Origin: a bacterium | Lineage (GTDB): Bacteria > Chloroflexota > Dormibacteria > UBA8260 > Bog-877 | DNA: 12,554 bases | Reading direction: 5' to 3' | Assembly: GCA_021791345.1 (NCBI GenBank) | Contig: JAJYWT010000036.1 | Location: 1-12,554 of the forward strand | Shown here: piece after piece, positions 5,269 to 12,501 of the stretch | Position numbering within the stretch: position 1 is the stretch's first letter | Layout: each line of letters opens with the position of its first letter | The notes under the pieces: generated by a model | Database searches by the model: none | What the model saw: only the letters and a program-made list of their open reading frames with translations | Told to the model about the DNA's origin: nothing | Made by a program: the position numbers and the translations under genes

Positions 5269-6339
5269 TCAGGCGCCTGAAGAGAGGGAGGCCCGGCCCG
5301 CCAGCCGCTCCAGGACCGCCTCGGTGAACTCCTCGGTGGAGGCGGTGCCGCCGATGTCCGCGGTGCTCACCCCGGCGGCCACCGTGCGCATGACCGAGTC
5401 CCGGACCCTCTGGCCCATGGCCCGAGCGGCCTCCTCGGGCATCTCCTGGAGCAGCGCCGCCACCGCCAGGATCATCGCCATGGGATTGGCCACATGGCGG
5501 CCCAGCAGCCTGGGGGCTGTGCCGTGGGGGGCCTCGGCCATCACCACCTGCTGGGTGCCGTCCTCCCGGAACCCGATCATGAGGGACTCGCTCCCCGCCA
5601 GCGTCCCGTAGAGCGCCAGCACCAGGTCGGAGAGCAGGTCACCGTCCCGGTTGAGGGCGGGGATCACCAGGGGGTCCTCCCGGGTCAGGACCAGCGCCAG
5701 AGTGGCGTCGATCAGCTGGGGCTCGTAGGGGACCTCGGGGTGGCCGGCCGCGGCCTTGTCCATCTCCTCCTTGAGCATCCCCTCGTACACCGGCGAGACC
5801 GTGTACTTGGGCCCGCCGAAGACCGTCGCCCCGACCGCGGCGGCATGGCGGAACGCGTACTCCGCCACCCGGCGGCAGCGCTCTCTGGTGATCATGGTGG
5901 TGCGGAAGGCGGACTCCGCCGCCCCCTCCCCCTCCCGCCACTCCCGGGCGCCGTAGGCGTCGTCCACCGCCATCCGGGCCACGGTGATCGGTGAGTGGAC
6001 CCCGGCCAGCGGCGGGACCCCGGGGATCCTCCGGCCGGTGCGGACGATGACGTCCCCCCCCACCTCCTGGCGGAGGATGGCGTTGGGGCTGCCCACGTCC
6101 CCCTGACCCTCCGGGGTCACGGTGGCCGCCTTGAGCCCGAAACCGCACTCCCGCATCCGCCGCGCCGCCTCATGGACGACGGCGTTCTGGGTGCGCCGGC
6201 GGGAATCCAGGGAGAGGTCCAGATGCTCCAGCTGGACCAGCCGGCGCACCTCCGGCGCCTCCAGGATGCGGAGCGCCTCCAGGAGCAGCTCCTCCCCGGT
6301 CTCGTCCCCGTGGAGGACCACCACCCGGCAGCCGGGCAT
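5269..6339 (-). CDS. Isocitrate/isopropylmalate dehydrogenase family enzyme, substrate undefined
   Basis: A 356-residue member of the beta-decarboxylating 2-hydroxyacid dehydrogenases. Family residues are in place: Ser84 and Asn86 to Arg90 in GSPNAILRQE, Arg100, Arg122 and Tyr129 spaced as Arg153/Tyr160 of E. coli Icd, Lys178 in GGPKYTV, Asp211, Asp234 and Asp238 in NRDGDLLSD, and EAPHGTAP near 269-276. The cofactor position, Lys344-Tyr345 in NADP-type E. coli Icd and Asp-Ile in NAD-type enzymes, reads Arg277-Leu278. The Arg could favour NADP, but neither textbook pair is present. The segment VRTGRRIPGVPPLAGVHS is unlike standard Icd or LeuB. The start ATG 6339 shares one base with the deacetylase stop (TGATG), so the genes are coupled. 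Substrate could be isocitrate, isopropylmalate, homoisocitrate or a tartrate/malate-like acid. Confidence 0.85.
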   Translation of the reverse strand: MPGCRVVVLHGDETGEELLLEALRILEAPEVRRLVQLEHLDLSLDSRRRTQNAVVHEAARRMRECGFGLKAATVTPEGQGDVGSPNAILRQEVGGDVIVRTGRRIPGVPPLAGVHSPITVARMAVDDAYGAREWREGEGAAESAFRTTMITRERCRRVAEYAFRHAAAVGATVFGGPKYTVSPVYEGMLKEEMDKAAAGHPEVPYEPQLIDATLALVLTREDPLVIPALNRDGDLLSDLVLALYGTLAGSESLMIGFREDGTQQVVMAEAPHGTAPRLLGRHVANPMAMILAVAALLQEMPEEAARAMGQRVRDSVMRTVAAGVSTADIGGTASTEEFTEAVLERLAGRASLSSGA

Positions 6340-7052
6340 CAGAAGGCCCTCACTCGGCGGAAGGTCTCGGCCAGGGGGATCCCCGCGGCCTGGCCCGCCT
6401 GGGCCAGCCGGGACCGCACCCGCTCCGAGGGGTCGGAGCGGTGCTGGCTCCCATGGCAGAGCAGAGCCTTGAGCTTCAGCTCCACGGTCTCCGAGACGTC
6501 CACCAGGTGGTCGGGGAACTCCGTCCCAGTCACCCAGGCCTCCCTCACCTCGTGCGGCTCCAGCCCGTCGGCCAGCAGCTCGGGGAAGGAGTAGGGGTTG
6601 CGGGCATAGGGGTAGACGCACTCCACCGCGGCCTGGCCGGCGGCCAGGTGGTCGGGGTGGTTGCCCCCCAGGTTGGCGTAGTGGCGGACGGCGTTCTGGC
6701 AGACGACCACCTCCGGGCGCAGCCGGCGGATCTGGCGGCAGAGCTCGAGGCGGAGCAGGTCGTCGCAGCGGAGCTCCCCATCCGGCCGGCGCAGGAAGAT
6801 CACCTCGGAGACGCCGAGGACGTCCGCCGCCGCCCGCTGCTCCCGCTCCCGGATCGCCCGCAGCTCCTCGCGGCCCACCCTGGGGTCGGCGGAGCCGGCC
6901 GCCCCGTCGGTGCAGATGAGGTAGTCCACGCGAACTCCCCGGCTGGTCCAGCGGGCCACGGTGCCGGCACAGCCGAACTCGGCGTCGTCGGGGTGGGCCA
7001 CGATCACCAGGACCCCCTCGGGGCGCCCGGGATCGCCCAGTTGCTCACTCAC
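6339..7052 (-). CDS. PIG-L/LmbE-type zinc deacetylase
   Basis: Member of the LmbE-like family, which removes N-acetyl groups from GlcNAc-type sugars (MshB in mycothiol, BshB in bacillithiol, PIG-L in GPI anchors). Using GTG 7052 the protein has 237 residues. The zinc site is clear: AHPDD near residues 19-23 (His and second Asp as ligands) and NHPDH near 131-135, whose last His is the third ligand. The first Asp of the PDD triplet is the usual general base. I prefer GTG 7052 because TATTCT at 7066-7061 lies 8 bases upstream; TTG 7061 is a three-codon-longer alternative without a ribosome site. It is first in the operon with the dehydrogenase (one-base overlap) and galE. Substrate unknown; no glycosyltransferase or thiol ligase is in view to identify a thiol pathway. 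Confidence 0.9.
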   Translation of the reverse strand: MSEQLGDPGRPEGVLVIVAHPDDAEFGCAGTVARWTSRGVRVDYLICTDGAAGSADPRVGREELRAIREREQRAAADVLGVSEVIFLRRPDGELRCDDLLRLELCRQIRRLRPEVVVCQNAVRHYANLGGNHPDHLAAGQAAVECVYPYARNPYSFPELLADGLEPHEVREAWVTGTEFPDHLVDVSETVELKLKALLCHGSQHRSDPSERVRSRLAQAGQAAGIPLAETFRRVRAF

Positions 7053-7060
7053 GATCTTCA

Positions 7061-7066
7061 AGAATA
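7061..7066 (-). promoter_or_regulatory. -10 hexamer TATTCT of the deacetylase/dehydrogenase/galE operon
   Basis: On the minus strand TATTCT ends 8 bases before GTG 7052, consistent with a leaderless or near-leaderless transcript. It lies in the 84-base divergent gap shared with the SNF2 gene. No clear -35 box. Confidence 0.35.
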
Positions 7067-7123
7067 CGGAAGCTCCGGCCCCGGGACCTCCGACAGGCGC
7101 CGCGGAGACTCTCCTGCACCCGC

Positions 7124-7129
7124 TTTAAT
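7124..7129 (+). promoter_or_regulatory. -10-like TTTAAT of the SNF2/SWIM operon
   Basis: TTTAAT is the only AT-rich hexamer in this GC-rich gap and ends 7 bases before GTG 7137, again a leaderless-type arrangement. No -35 box is recognisable. Confidence 0.35.
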
Positions 7130-7136
7130 TGCTGGG

Positions 7137-9893
7137 GTGGAGGTGGAAGAGCCGGCTGTGGTCGTCTTCCTGCCGGGCGACCCTCCCCGCCGCGGCCGGC
7201 TGGCGTTCGCCGGCCGGAGCTGCCCCCTGCCCGGCTCGCGCGCCGGCCAGGTGCCGCTGGCCGTGCGCCGGGGGAGGACGGTGCACCGGGTGGAGGCCAG
7301 GGCCCGGCTCCTGGATCTCTCCACGGCCATTCCCTGGCTCGCCTCCCTCCCGGCGGAGGGGACGGACCCTCCGGCCCTTTCGGCCTGGGTGCTGGCCGTC
7401 AAGGCCGGGCTGGCGGTGGTCGGGAGGGGCCGGCTGGTGCCCACGGTGACCGCGGGGGGATGGGACGGTTGGCGGGCCGGCCCGCTGGACGCTCGCGAGG
7501 AGGGCTGGCTGCGGCAGCTGGGCGCGGCCTTCCCCCCGGAGGCCCACTGCCTGGCGGCGCCGGTGACCGGGGTGCTCCGGGTCTGGCGGGCCGAGGAGCT
7601 GGTCCGGAGCTGCTGGGACGCCATCGCCGATGTCCTGCCCCGCACTGCGGCGGCTCCCCTGGCCGCCGTGGGCTCCCCTTTCGCCGGCCGGCGGGCGGTG
7701 GGGGTGGAGGGGTGGCGGGAGTGGCTGCAGGAGGCGGAGTCGGGGCTGCGCGAGGCGGCCCGCCCGGGGATCCGGCTGGAGCTGCCCCGGGCGGACGGGG
7801 AGCGCTTTCGAGCCGTCCTCCAGCTGCGCAGCCATGCGGATCCCTCCCTGGTGGTGGAGGCCGCCGAGCTCTGGAGGGCGCCGGAACCGGTCCTGCGACG
7901 CTTCGGGGAGGCGGCGGAGACCGACCTCCTGGTGGCGCTGCGGCGAGGGGCCCGGGTCTGGCCCCCCCTGAAGAGGGCGCTGGCGGCGGCTCAACCCGAC
8001 CAGGTGGAGCTCGAGGACTCGGAGGTGGAGCTGCTCCTGGGACCGGCCGGAGAGCAGCTGGCCGCCTCTGGGCTGGAGGTGCTCTGGCCCGCCGAGCTGG
8101 GGGGCGAGCTCCGGGCGCGGGCGCGGGCGGCCGCCCCTCCGCCGGACTCCGGGGTCGGGGCGGGCCTCAGCCTGGACTCCCTCCTCGACTTCCACTGGCA
8201 GCTCACCCTGGAGGGGGACCCGCTCACCGAGGCCGAGATGGAGGCGGTGGCGGAGGCCAAGCGCCCGGTGGTGCGGCTCCGCGACCGCTGGCTGGTGCTG
8301 GACCCCGAGCTGGTGCGCCAGCTCCGTTCCCGGCCACCCCGGATCACCGCCGCCGAGGCGCTGGCGGCGGAGCTGGGCGGCGGGACCGTGGAGATCGGCG
8401 GCCGGGTGGTGGAGGTGGTCCTGGAGGGGGCGGCGGCGGAGCTGGCGCAGCGCATCCGGAACGCCGCCGCCCCCTCCGAGGCGCCCGAGCCCCGGGGGCT
8501 GGAGGGGCAGCTCCGCCCCTACCAGCGCCGGGGGCTGGCCTGGCTCTCGGCCATGGCCGAGACCGGCCTCGGTGGCTGCCTCGCGGACGACATGGGGCTG
8601 GGCAAGACCATCCAGATGATCGCCCTCCACCTCCGGCTCGGCCCCGGCCCCACCCTGGTGGTCTGCCCCGCCTCCCTGCTGGGCAACTGGGAGCGCGAGC
8701 TGCACCGCTTCGCCCCCTCGGTACCCACCCGCCGCTACCACGGTGGGAGCCGGTCGCTGGATCAGCTGGCGGCGGACGAGGTTGTCCTCGCCACCTACGG
8801 GGTGATGCGGCGGGACCGCACCCAGCTGGCCGAGGTGGGCTGGAAGCTGGTGGTGGCGGACGAGGCCCAGCACGTCAAGAACCCCAACTCGCGAGGAGCG
8901 CGAGAGCTGAGGGCGATACCGGCGGCGACCCGTTTCGCCCTCACCGGCACCCCGATCGAGAACCGGCTGTCGGAGCTCTGGTCGATCCTGGACTGGACCA
9001 CGCCCGGACTGCTGGGGCCGCTGGAGCGGTTCCAACGCCGGCTCGCCACCCCCATCGAAAGGTACGGGGACGAGGAGGCGCGGGGCCGGCTCACCCGGGT
9101 GATCCGGCCCTTCCTGCTCCGTCGGCGCAAGGTCGATCCCGAGATCGCCCCCGAGCTGCCCCGGAAGACCGAGACCGACCTTCTGCTGCCGCTGACCGAG
9201 GAGCAGGCCACCCTCTACGAGGCCGTGGTCCGGGAGATCATGGATCAGATCCGACAGGCCTCGGGTATGGACCGGCGAGGGCTGGTCTTCAAGCTGCTCA
9301 CCGCCCTGAAGGAGATATGCAATCATCCCGCCCACTACCTGCGCCAGGAGGGCCCGCTTCCCGGCCGCTCCGGCAAGCTGGCAGCGGTGGACGAACTCCT
9401 GGAGATCATCGTCTCCGAGGGGGACTCGTGCCTGGTCTTCACCCAGTTCGTGGAGATGGGCAAGCTGCTGGAGCGGCACCTGGGCGCCCTCGGGATCCAG
9501 ACCGCCTTCCTGCACGGCAAGGTGGAGCCGCAGCGGCGGGACCAGCTGGTGTGGGAGTTCCAGGAGGGGCGCGTCCCGGTCTTCCTGCTCTCCCTCAAGG
9601 CGGGCGGGGTGGGGCTCAACCTCACCCGCGCCACCCAGGTGATCCACTACGACCGGTGGTGGAACCCCGCGGTCGAGGACCAGGCCACAGACCGCGCCTA
9701 CCGGATCGGGCAGGCCCGTCCCGTCCAGGTCCACCGGCTGGTGTCCCAGGGGACCCTGGAGGACAAGATCGCCCTCCTCTTGGAGCGCAAGCGGGAGCTG
9801 GCCGAGTCGGTCGTGGGCGCCGGGGAGGCCTGGATCAGCGAGCTGGGGGACGCGGAGCTCGCTGAGCTGGTTTCGCTGCAGCGACCGGCGTGA
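7137..9893 (+). CDS. SNF2-family DEAD/DEAH-box helicase-like ATPase
   Basis: A 918-residue Swi2/Snf2 protein (double-stranded nucleic acid translocase). The first 460 residues are an Ala/Leu/Glu-rich region like the SNF2-associated N-terminal domain of bacterial members. The ATPase core follows: LRPYQRRGLAWL (Q-like motif), Walker A DDMGLGKT at 484-491 with Lys490, VCPASLLGNWERE (Ia), DEAQ at 575-578 (II), ALTGTPIENRLSELW (III), VFTQF near 765 (IV), GGVGLNLTRA (V), and DRAYRIGQARPVQVHRLV near 850-865 (VI). GTG 7137 is preferred because it lies 7 bases behind TTTAAT and follows the divergent promoter. The frame stays open far upstream, but that part is antisense to the deacetylase and is not taken as coding. 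Its TGA overlaps the SWIM gene's GTG (GTGA). B. subtilis ywqA/ywqB show the same pairing. Role unknown, probably DNA repair or transcription related. Confidence 0.93.
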   Translation: MEVEEPAVVVFLPGDPPRRGRLAFAGRSCPLPGSRAGQVPLAVRRGRTVHRVEARARLLDLSTAIPWLASLPAEGTDPPALSAWVLAVKAGLAVVGRGRLVPTVTAGGWDGWRAGPLDAREEGWLRQLGAAFPPEAHCLAAPVTGVLRVWRAEELVRSCWDAIADVLPRTAAAPLAAVGSPFAGRRAVGVEGWREWLQEAESGLREAARPGIRLELPRADGERFRAVLQLRSHADPSLVVEAAELWRAPEPVLRRFGEAAETDLLVALRRGARVWPPLKRALAAAQPDQVELEDSEVELLLGPAGEQLAASGLEVLWPAELGGELRARARAAAPPPDSGVGAGLSLDSLLDFHWQLTLEGDPLTEAEMEAVAEAKRPVVRLRDRWLVLDPELVRQLRSRPPRITAAEALAAELGGGTVEIGGRVVEVVLEGAAAELAQRIRNAAAPSEAPEPRGLEGQLRPYQRRGLAWLSAMAETGLGGCLADDMGLGKTIQMIALHLRLGPGPTLVVCPASLLGNWERELHRFAPSVPTRRYHGGSRSLDQLAADEVVLATYGVMRRDRTQLAEVGWKLVVADEAQHVKNPNSRGARELRAIPAATRFALTGTPIENRLSELWSILDWTTPGLLGPLERFQRRLATPIERYGDEEARGRLTRVIRPFLLRRRKVDPEIAPELPRKTETDLLLPLTEEQATLYEAVVREIMDQIRQASGMDRRGLVFKLLTALKEICNHPAHYLRQEGPLPGRSGKLAAVDELLEIIVSEGDSCLVFTQFVEMGKLLERHLGALGIQTAFLHGKVEPQRRDQLVWEFQEGRVPVFLLSLKAGGVGLNLTRATQVIHYDRWWNPAVEDQATDRAYRIGQARPVQVHRLVSQGTLEDKIALLLERKRELAESVVGAGEAWISELGDAELAELVSLQRPA

Positions 9894-11119
9894 GGACCTT
9901 CGGCGTCACCTGGTGGGGGAAGGCCTGGGTGGACGCGCTGGAGGGCCGGGCGCGGCTGGACCCCAACCGCCTCCCCCGCGGCCGCACCTACGCCCGCACC
10001 GGCCGGGCCGGGGAGCTGAAGGTCCTCCCCGGGGAGGTGGAGGCGAGGGTCAGGGGCAGCCGCCCTCAGCCCTACCGGGTGCGGCTCAGGGTCAGGCAGT
10101 TCACCCCCACGGAGTGGGAGGCGGTCCACCGGGCGCTGGCGGCCCGCGCCGGCCATGCGGCGGCGCTCCTCGACGGCGAGCTGGACCCCGGGGTGGTCGA
10201 GGCCCTGGCCGAGGAGGGGGTTGAGCTCCTCCCTGGCCCGGGAGAACTCGGCCCCGACTGCAGCTGCCCGGATTGGGCCAACCCGTGCAAGCACGCCGCC
10301 GCGGTCTGCTACCTGGTGGCGGAGCGGATGGACCGGGATCCCTTCACGATCTTCCTCCTCCGGGGCCGGGATCGTGAGGAGCTCCTGGCCGCCGTCCGGA
10401 CCCGGCGGGTGGGGGGGCCGGGGAGCACGACCGGCGCCGGGGAGCCGGCGGGCGTCCCGGACCGGTTCATCCCGGCTCGGGAGGCGCTCCGGCCCCGGGC
10501 GTCGCGTCCTCCCCTGCCCCGCCCGCTGCCGCCGCCGGAGCGGCCGGGACGCCCGGCCCCTCTCGCCGTCCCCTACGACGAGGAGCTGGCGGGCGAGCTT
10601 GGCGAGCTGGCCGAGGATGCCGCCAGGCGGGCCTTCGAGCTCAGCTGGGGGCTCTCCGGCGGCGGCCTCGACCTGAGCGAGGATGAGGATCTGGCCCGCC
10701 GGGCGGCGGCGCTCCTCGGCACCCCCGGCCTCGAACCCTTCGCCCGCCGGGTGGGCTCCAGGCCGCGTCTCCTCCAGGGCCGGGCCCTCGCCTGGCGCGC
10801 AGGAGGGCGCGGGGCCCTCAGGGTCCTGGAGGGGGCGACGGCCGAGCCCACCTCAGAGGAGCGCGACGAGGCGGTGGCGGCCCTCGCCAGGGCCGCCGGA
10901 CCGGTCACCGTGCGCCAGGGGCGGATCACCAGCCGGAGGGGCGGCCTGCAGCTGCGGCTGGGCGAGGACCGCCTCTGGTACCTGCTGGTCCGGTCGGGCC
11001 CAGGGTGGGAGATCCACGAGCCTCCCGAAGCCGACCCCGCGGCGCTCTTCCAGAGGCCCGGTCAGCCCCGGAAGGTGGGGGCAGGCCGGCCCGTCAGCGA
11101 AAGAGCCAGGGAAGCTTGA
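9890..11119 (+). CDS. SWIM zinc-finger protein, partner of the SNF2 helicase
   Basis: A 409-residue protein. It opens with FGVTWWGKAWVDALE, a WWGxxW start common in SWIM proteins that accompany bacterial SNF2 ATPases. The SWIM finger CxCx6CxH is at Cys124, Cys126, Cys133 and His135 (CSCPDWANPCKH), followed by a helix (AAAVCYLVAERM). Residues 160-225 are Pro/Arg/Gly-rich and probably a linker. An acidic helical domain (225-265) and a C-terminal module (LQLRLGEDRLWYLLVRSGPGWE, near 345-370) follow. GTG 9890 overlaps the helicase stop by 4 bases, so translation is coupled and a physical or functional complex is likely. SWIM domains bind DNA or protein. The 3' end overlaps the convergent MgtE-like gene by 26 bases. 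Confidence 0.9.
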   Translation: MRTFGVTWWGKAWVDALEGRARLDPNRLPRGRTYARTGRAGELKVLPGEVEARVRGSRPQPYRVRLRVRQFTPTEWEAVHRALAARAGHAAALLDGELDPGVVEALAEEGVELLPGPGELGPDCSCPDWANPCKHAAAVCYLVAERMDRDPFTIFLLRGRDREELLAAVRTRRVGGPGSTTGAGEPAGVPDRFIPAREALRPRASRPPLPRPLPPPERPGRPAPLAVPYDEELAGELGELAEDAARRAFELSWGLSGGGLDLSEDEDLARRAAALLGTPGLEPFARRVGSRPRLLQGRALAWRAGGRGALRVLEGATAEPTSEERDEAVAALARAAGPVTVRQGRITSRRGGLQLRLGEDRLWYLLVRSGPGWEIHEPPEADPAALFQRPGQPRKVGAGRPVSERAREA

Positions 11120-12401
11120 GGCGCAGCCCCCCTTCCTTGAGGGCGTCGATCACGTCGTCCGCCAGCACCCGGCCCTTGGGCCGGCCCTCCGGGTCCACCA
11201 CCACCACCGAGGACGCCCTAGCGTCGGTCAGGCGATCCACCACCTCGTCAAGGAAGGCCTCGGGGTGGATCGTCACCGGCTCGGAGTCCCCCACCAGCTG
11301 GGAGAGCGGGGTGTCGTCCGAGGAGGCCAGCAGCTCGAAGAGGGGGACGTCGGCCAGCAGCCGCCCCTCCTCGTCCACCACCGCCACGGAGTCGATGTCC
11401 TGCCCGTGGGGGCGCTGCTGGCGCAGCCGCTGGCGCACCTCCGCCACCGTCTCCCCGGGTTGGGCCAGGGCCAGGGCCGTGGTCATGAAGCCGCCGGCCA
11501 TGGTCTCCGGGTAACCCAGGATCTCGGTGATCTGCCGGGCGGTCTCCGCCGGCAGCTTGGCGATGATGGCGTCGGCCTCGGCCCGCTCCATGTCCCGGAG
11601 GGCGTCCACCGCCTCGTCCGGCTCCATCTCGGCCACCAGCTGGGCCGCCCGCTCCGGGCTCACCTCCCGCAGCAGGTCCTCGATGCGCTCGGGCTCCATC
11701 TCCTCCAGGGCGTCCGCCACCGCCGAGGTGTCCAGGGCTCCGGCGAGCTCCTCCCGGGCGGGCCGGTCCAGCTCCTCCAGGAGGTCGGCCAGCTCACCGG
11801 GGTGCAGCCGGCGGATCCCCTCGTGGGGGAGCTGGAGGCGGAGCTCGGAGCCTGGCTCGCCGAAGGGCTGGACCGCCGACCAGTCCACCAGCCGGCGCCG
11901 CTCCGCCGGGCTCCCCGCCAGGAACCGCGCCAGCAGCGACCTCGGCCCTCCGGCCACGGCCACCAGCCGGAGCCGGCCCATGACCTGGGCCAGGTAGAGC
12001 TCCTCGGCCCGCAGCACCTTGACCCCGTCCACATCCACCAGCTGCCGGCCCAGGACGTCCTGGACCAGCCGCAGCTCCCCCTCGCGGCGGGAGAAGGGCT
12101 GAGCCGATGCCTCCGAGGAGCGCACCACCACGGCGCGCTGATCGAGTCGGGCCAGCTGGCTCGTGGGGTGGAAGAGCTCCTCCTCCCCCAGCTGGAGCAC
12201 CGCCCCGGTCACCGGGGGATAGGCGTCACTGCCGGTCCAGCGGACCACCACGTCCACCACCCGGCCGGCGCCCCGCCCCTCCTCGTCCGTGGCGGAGAGG
12301 GCGCGCAGCTGGGAGAGGGACACCAGGGAGGCCTGGACCGAGCGGGTGCCCAGCAGCCGGCGCCGCCGGCGCGGCACCCGCCGCCTCGGAGTGGCGTCCA
12401 C
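11094..12401 (-). CDS. Soluble MgtE-N/CBS-domain protein with PRC-barrel-like segments
   Basis: A 435-residue protein resembling the cytosolic half of the MgtE Mg2+ channel. Domain order: an Arg-rich tail (1-20), a PRC-barrel-like segment at about 24-95, a second near 112-160 (VQDVLGRQLVDVDGVKVL), the MgtE_N helical superhelix at about 195-300 (repeated LxxLxPExxxxLLxEM units), then two CBS domains, about 300-365 (YPETMAGGFMTT is the MgtE-type entry) and 366-428. It ends in LKLPWLFR with no membrane segments, so it is not a channel on its own. It more likely acts as a Mg2+- or nucleotide-sensing regulator or partner of a separate transporter. GTG 12401 has no ribosome site; GTG at codon 9 or 27 is possible, and the Arg-rich tail may not be translated. 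The cation-sensing role is inferred from the family. Confidence 0.85.
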   Translation of the reverse strand: MDATPRRRVPRRRRRLLGTRSVQASLVSLSQLRALSATDEEGRGAGRVVDVVVRWTGSDAYPPVTGAVLQLGEEELFHPTSQLARLDQRAVVVRSSEASAQPFSRREGELRLVQDVLGRQLVDVDGVKVLRAEELYLAQVMGRLRLVAVAGGPRSLLARFLAGSPAERRRLVDWSAVQPFGEPGSELRLQLPHEGIRRLHPGELADLLEELDRPAREELAGALDTSAVADALEEMEPERIEDLLREVSPERAAQLVAEMEPDEAVDALRDMERAEADAIIAKLPAETARQITEILGYPETMAGGFMTTALALAQPGETVAEVRQRLRQQRPHGQDIDSVAVVDEEGRLLADVPLFELLASSDDTPLSQLVGDSEPVTIHPEAFLDEVVDRLTDARASSVVVVDPEGRPKGRVLADDVIDALKEGGLRLKLPWLFR

Positions 12402-12403
12402 GT

Positions 12404-12421
12404 CAGCTCTAGGAGGAGCTG
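12404..12421. repeat. Inverted repeat CAGCTC-taggag-GAGCTG before the MgtE-like gene
   Basis: Perfect 6-bp arms with a 6-base loop, ending 2 bases before the GTG of the MgtE-like gene. In the transcript it would form a small hairpin next to the start codon, or on DNA serve as an operator. The stop codon of the tiny upstream frame lies in it. Confidence 0.35.
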
Positions 12422-12447
12422 GGAGGGCGGTCGGCGGGCGAACTCAC
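12409..12447 (-). other. Possible 12-codon leader reading frame upstream of the MgtE-like gene
   Basis: On the minus strand GTG 12447 lies 6 bases behind the -10 TATGCT (12459-12454), a leaderless position. It opens a frame of 12 codons (Val/Met-Ser-Ser-Pro-Ala-Asp-Arg-Pro-Pro-Ser-Ser-Ser) ending in TAG at 12411-12409, 7 bases before GTG 12401. It contains a Pro-Pro pair and a serine run, and its stop is within the hairpin. It may be chance, but the geometry fits a regulatory leader peptide. Confidence 0.25.
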
Positions 12448-12452
12448 CCTGG

Positions 12453-12459
12453 TAGCATA
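12453..12459. promoter_or_regulatory. Overlapping divergent -10 boxes
   Basis: The heptamer TAGCATA carries TATGCT on the minus strand (toward the MgtE-like gene) and TAGCAT on the plus strand (toward the gene at 12532). Both fit TAnnnT. If both are used, RNA polymerase would compete for one site and the two genes would be mutually exclusive or co-regulated. Confidence 0.35.
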
Positions 12460-12469
12460 TCGGTGCGCG

Positions 12470-12501
12470 CCGGGCTTAACCCCGAGATAACCTCGGCCCG
12501 G
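12470..12501 (+). repeat. Nested inverted repeat in the putative 5' leader of the right-edge gene
   Basis: The outer arms CCGGGC (12470-12475) and GCCCGG (12496-12501) are perfectly complementary. Inside them, CGAG (12483-12486) pairs with CTCG (12492-12495) around the loop ATAAC. The result is a stable hairpin with a 7-base bulge on the left side. No T tract follows. It lies between the putative plus-strand -10 and the start at 12532, so a structured leader or operator is possible. Confidence 0.35.

Noticed and set aside
6441..7136. N-terminal extension of the SNF2 gene (frame open from 6441)
   Set aside because: This part is antisense to the well-supported deacetylase gene and crosses the divergent promoter gap. 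Its translation is low-complexity His/Gln/Val-rich with no motif.
7125..9734. 869-codon open frame on the minus strand under the SNF2 gene
   Set aside because: The opposite strand encodes an intact helicase core. The antisense product is Gly/Gln/Pro/His-rich, as expected from high-GC codon bias.
10683..12455. 590-codon plus-strand frame over the SWIM and MgtE-like genes
   Set aside because: It shadows two supported genes in other frames; Gln/His/Leu/Gly-rich with no domain.
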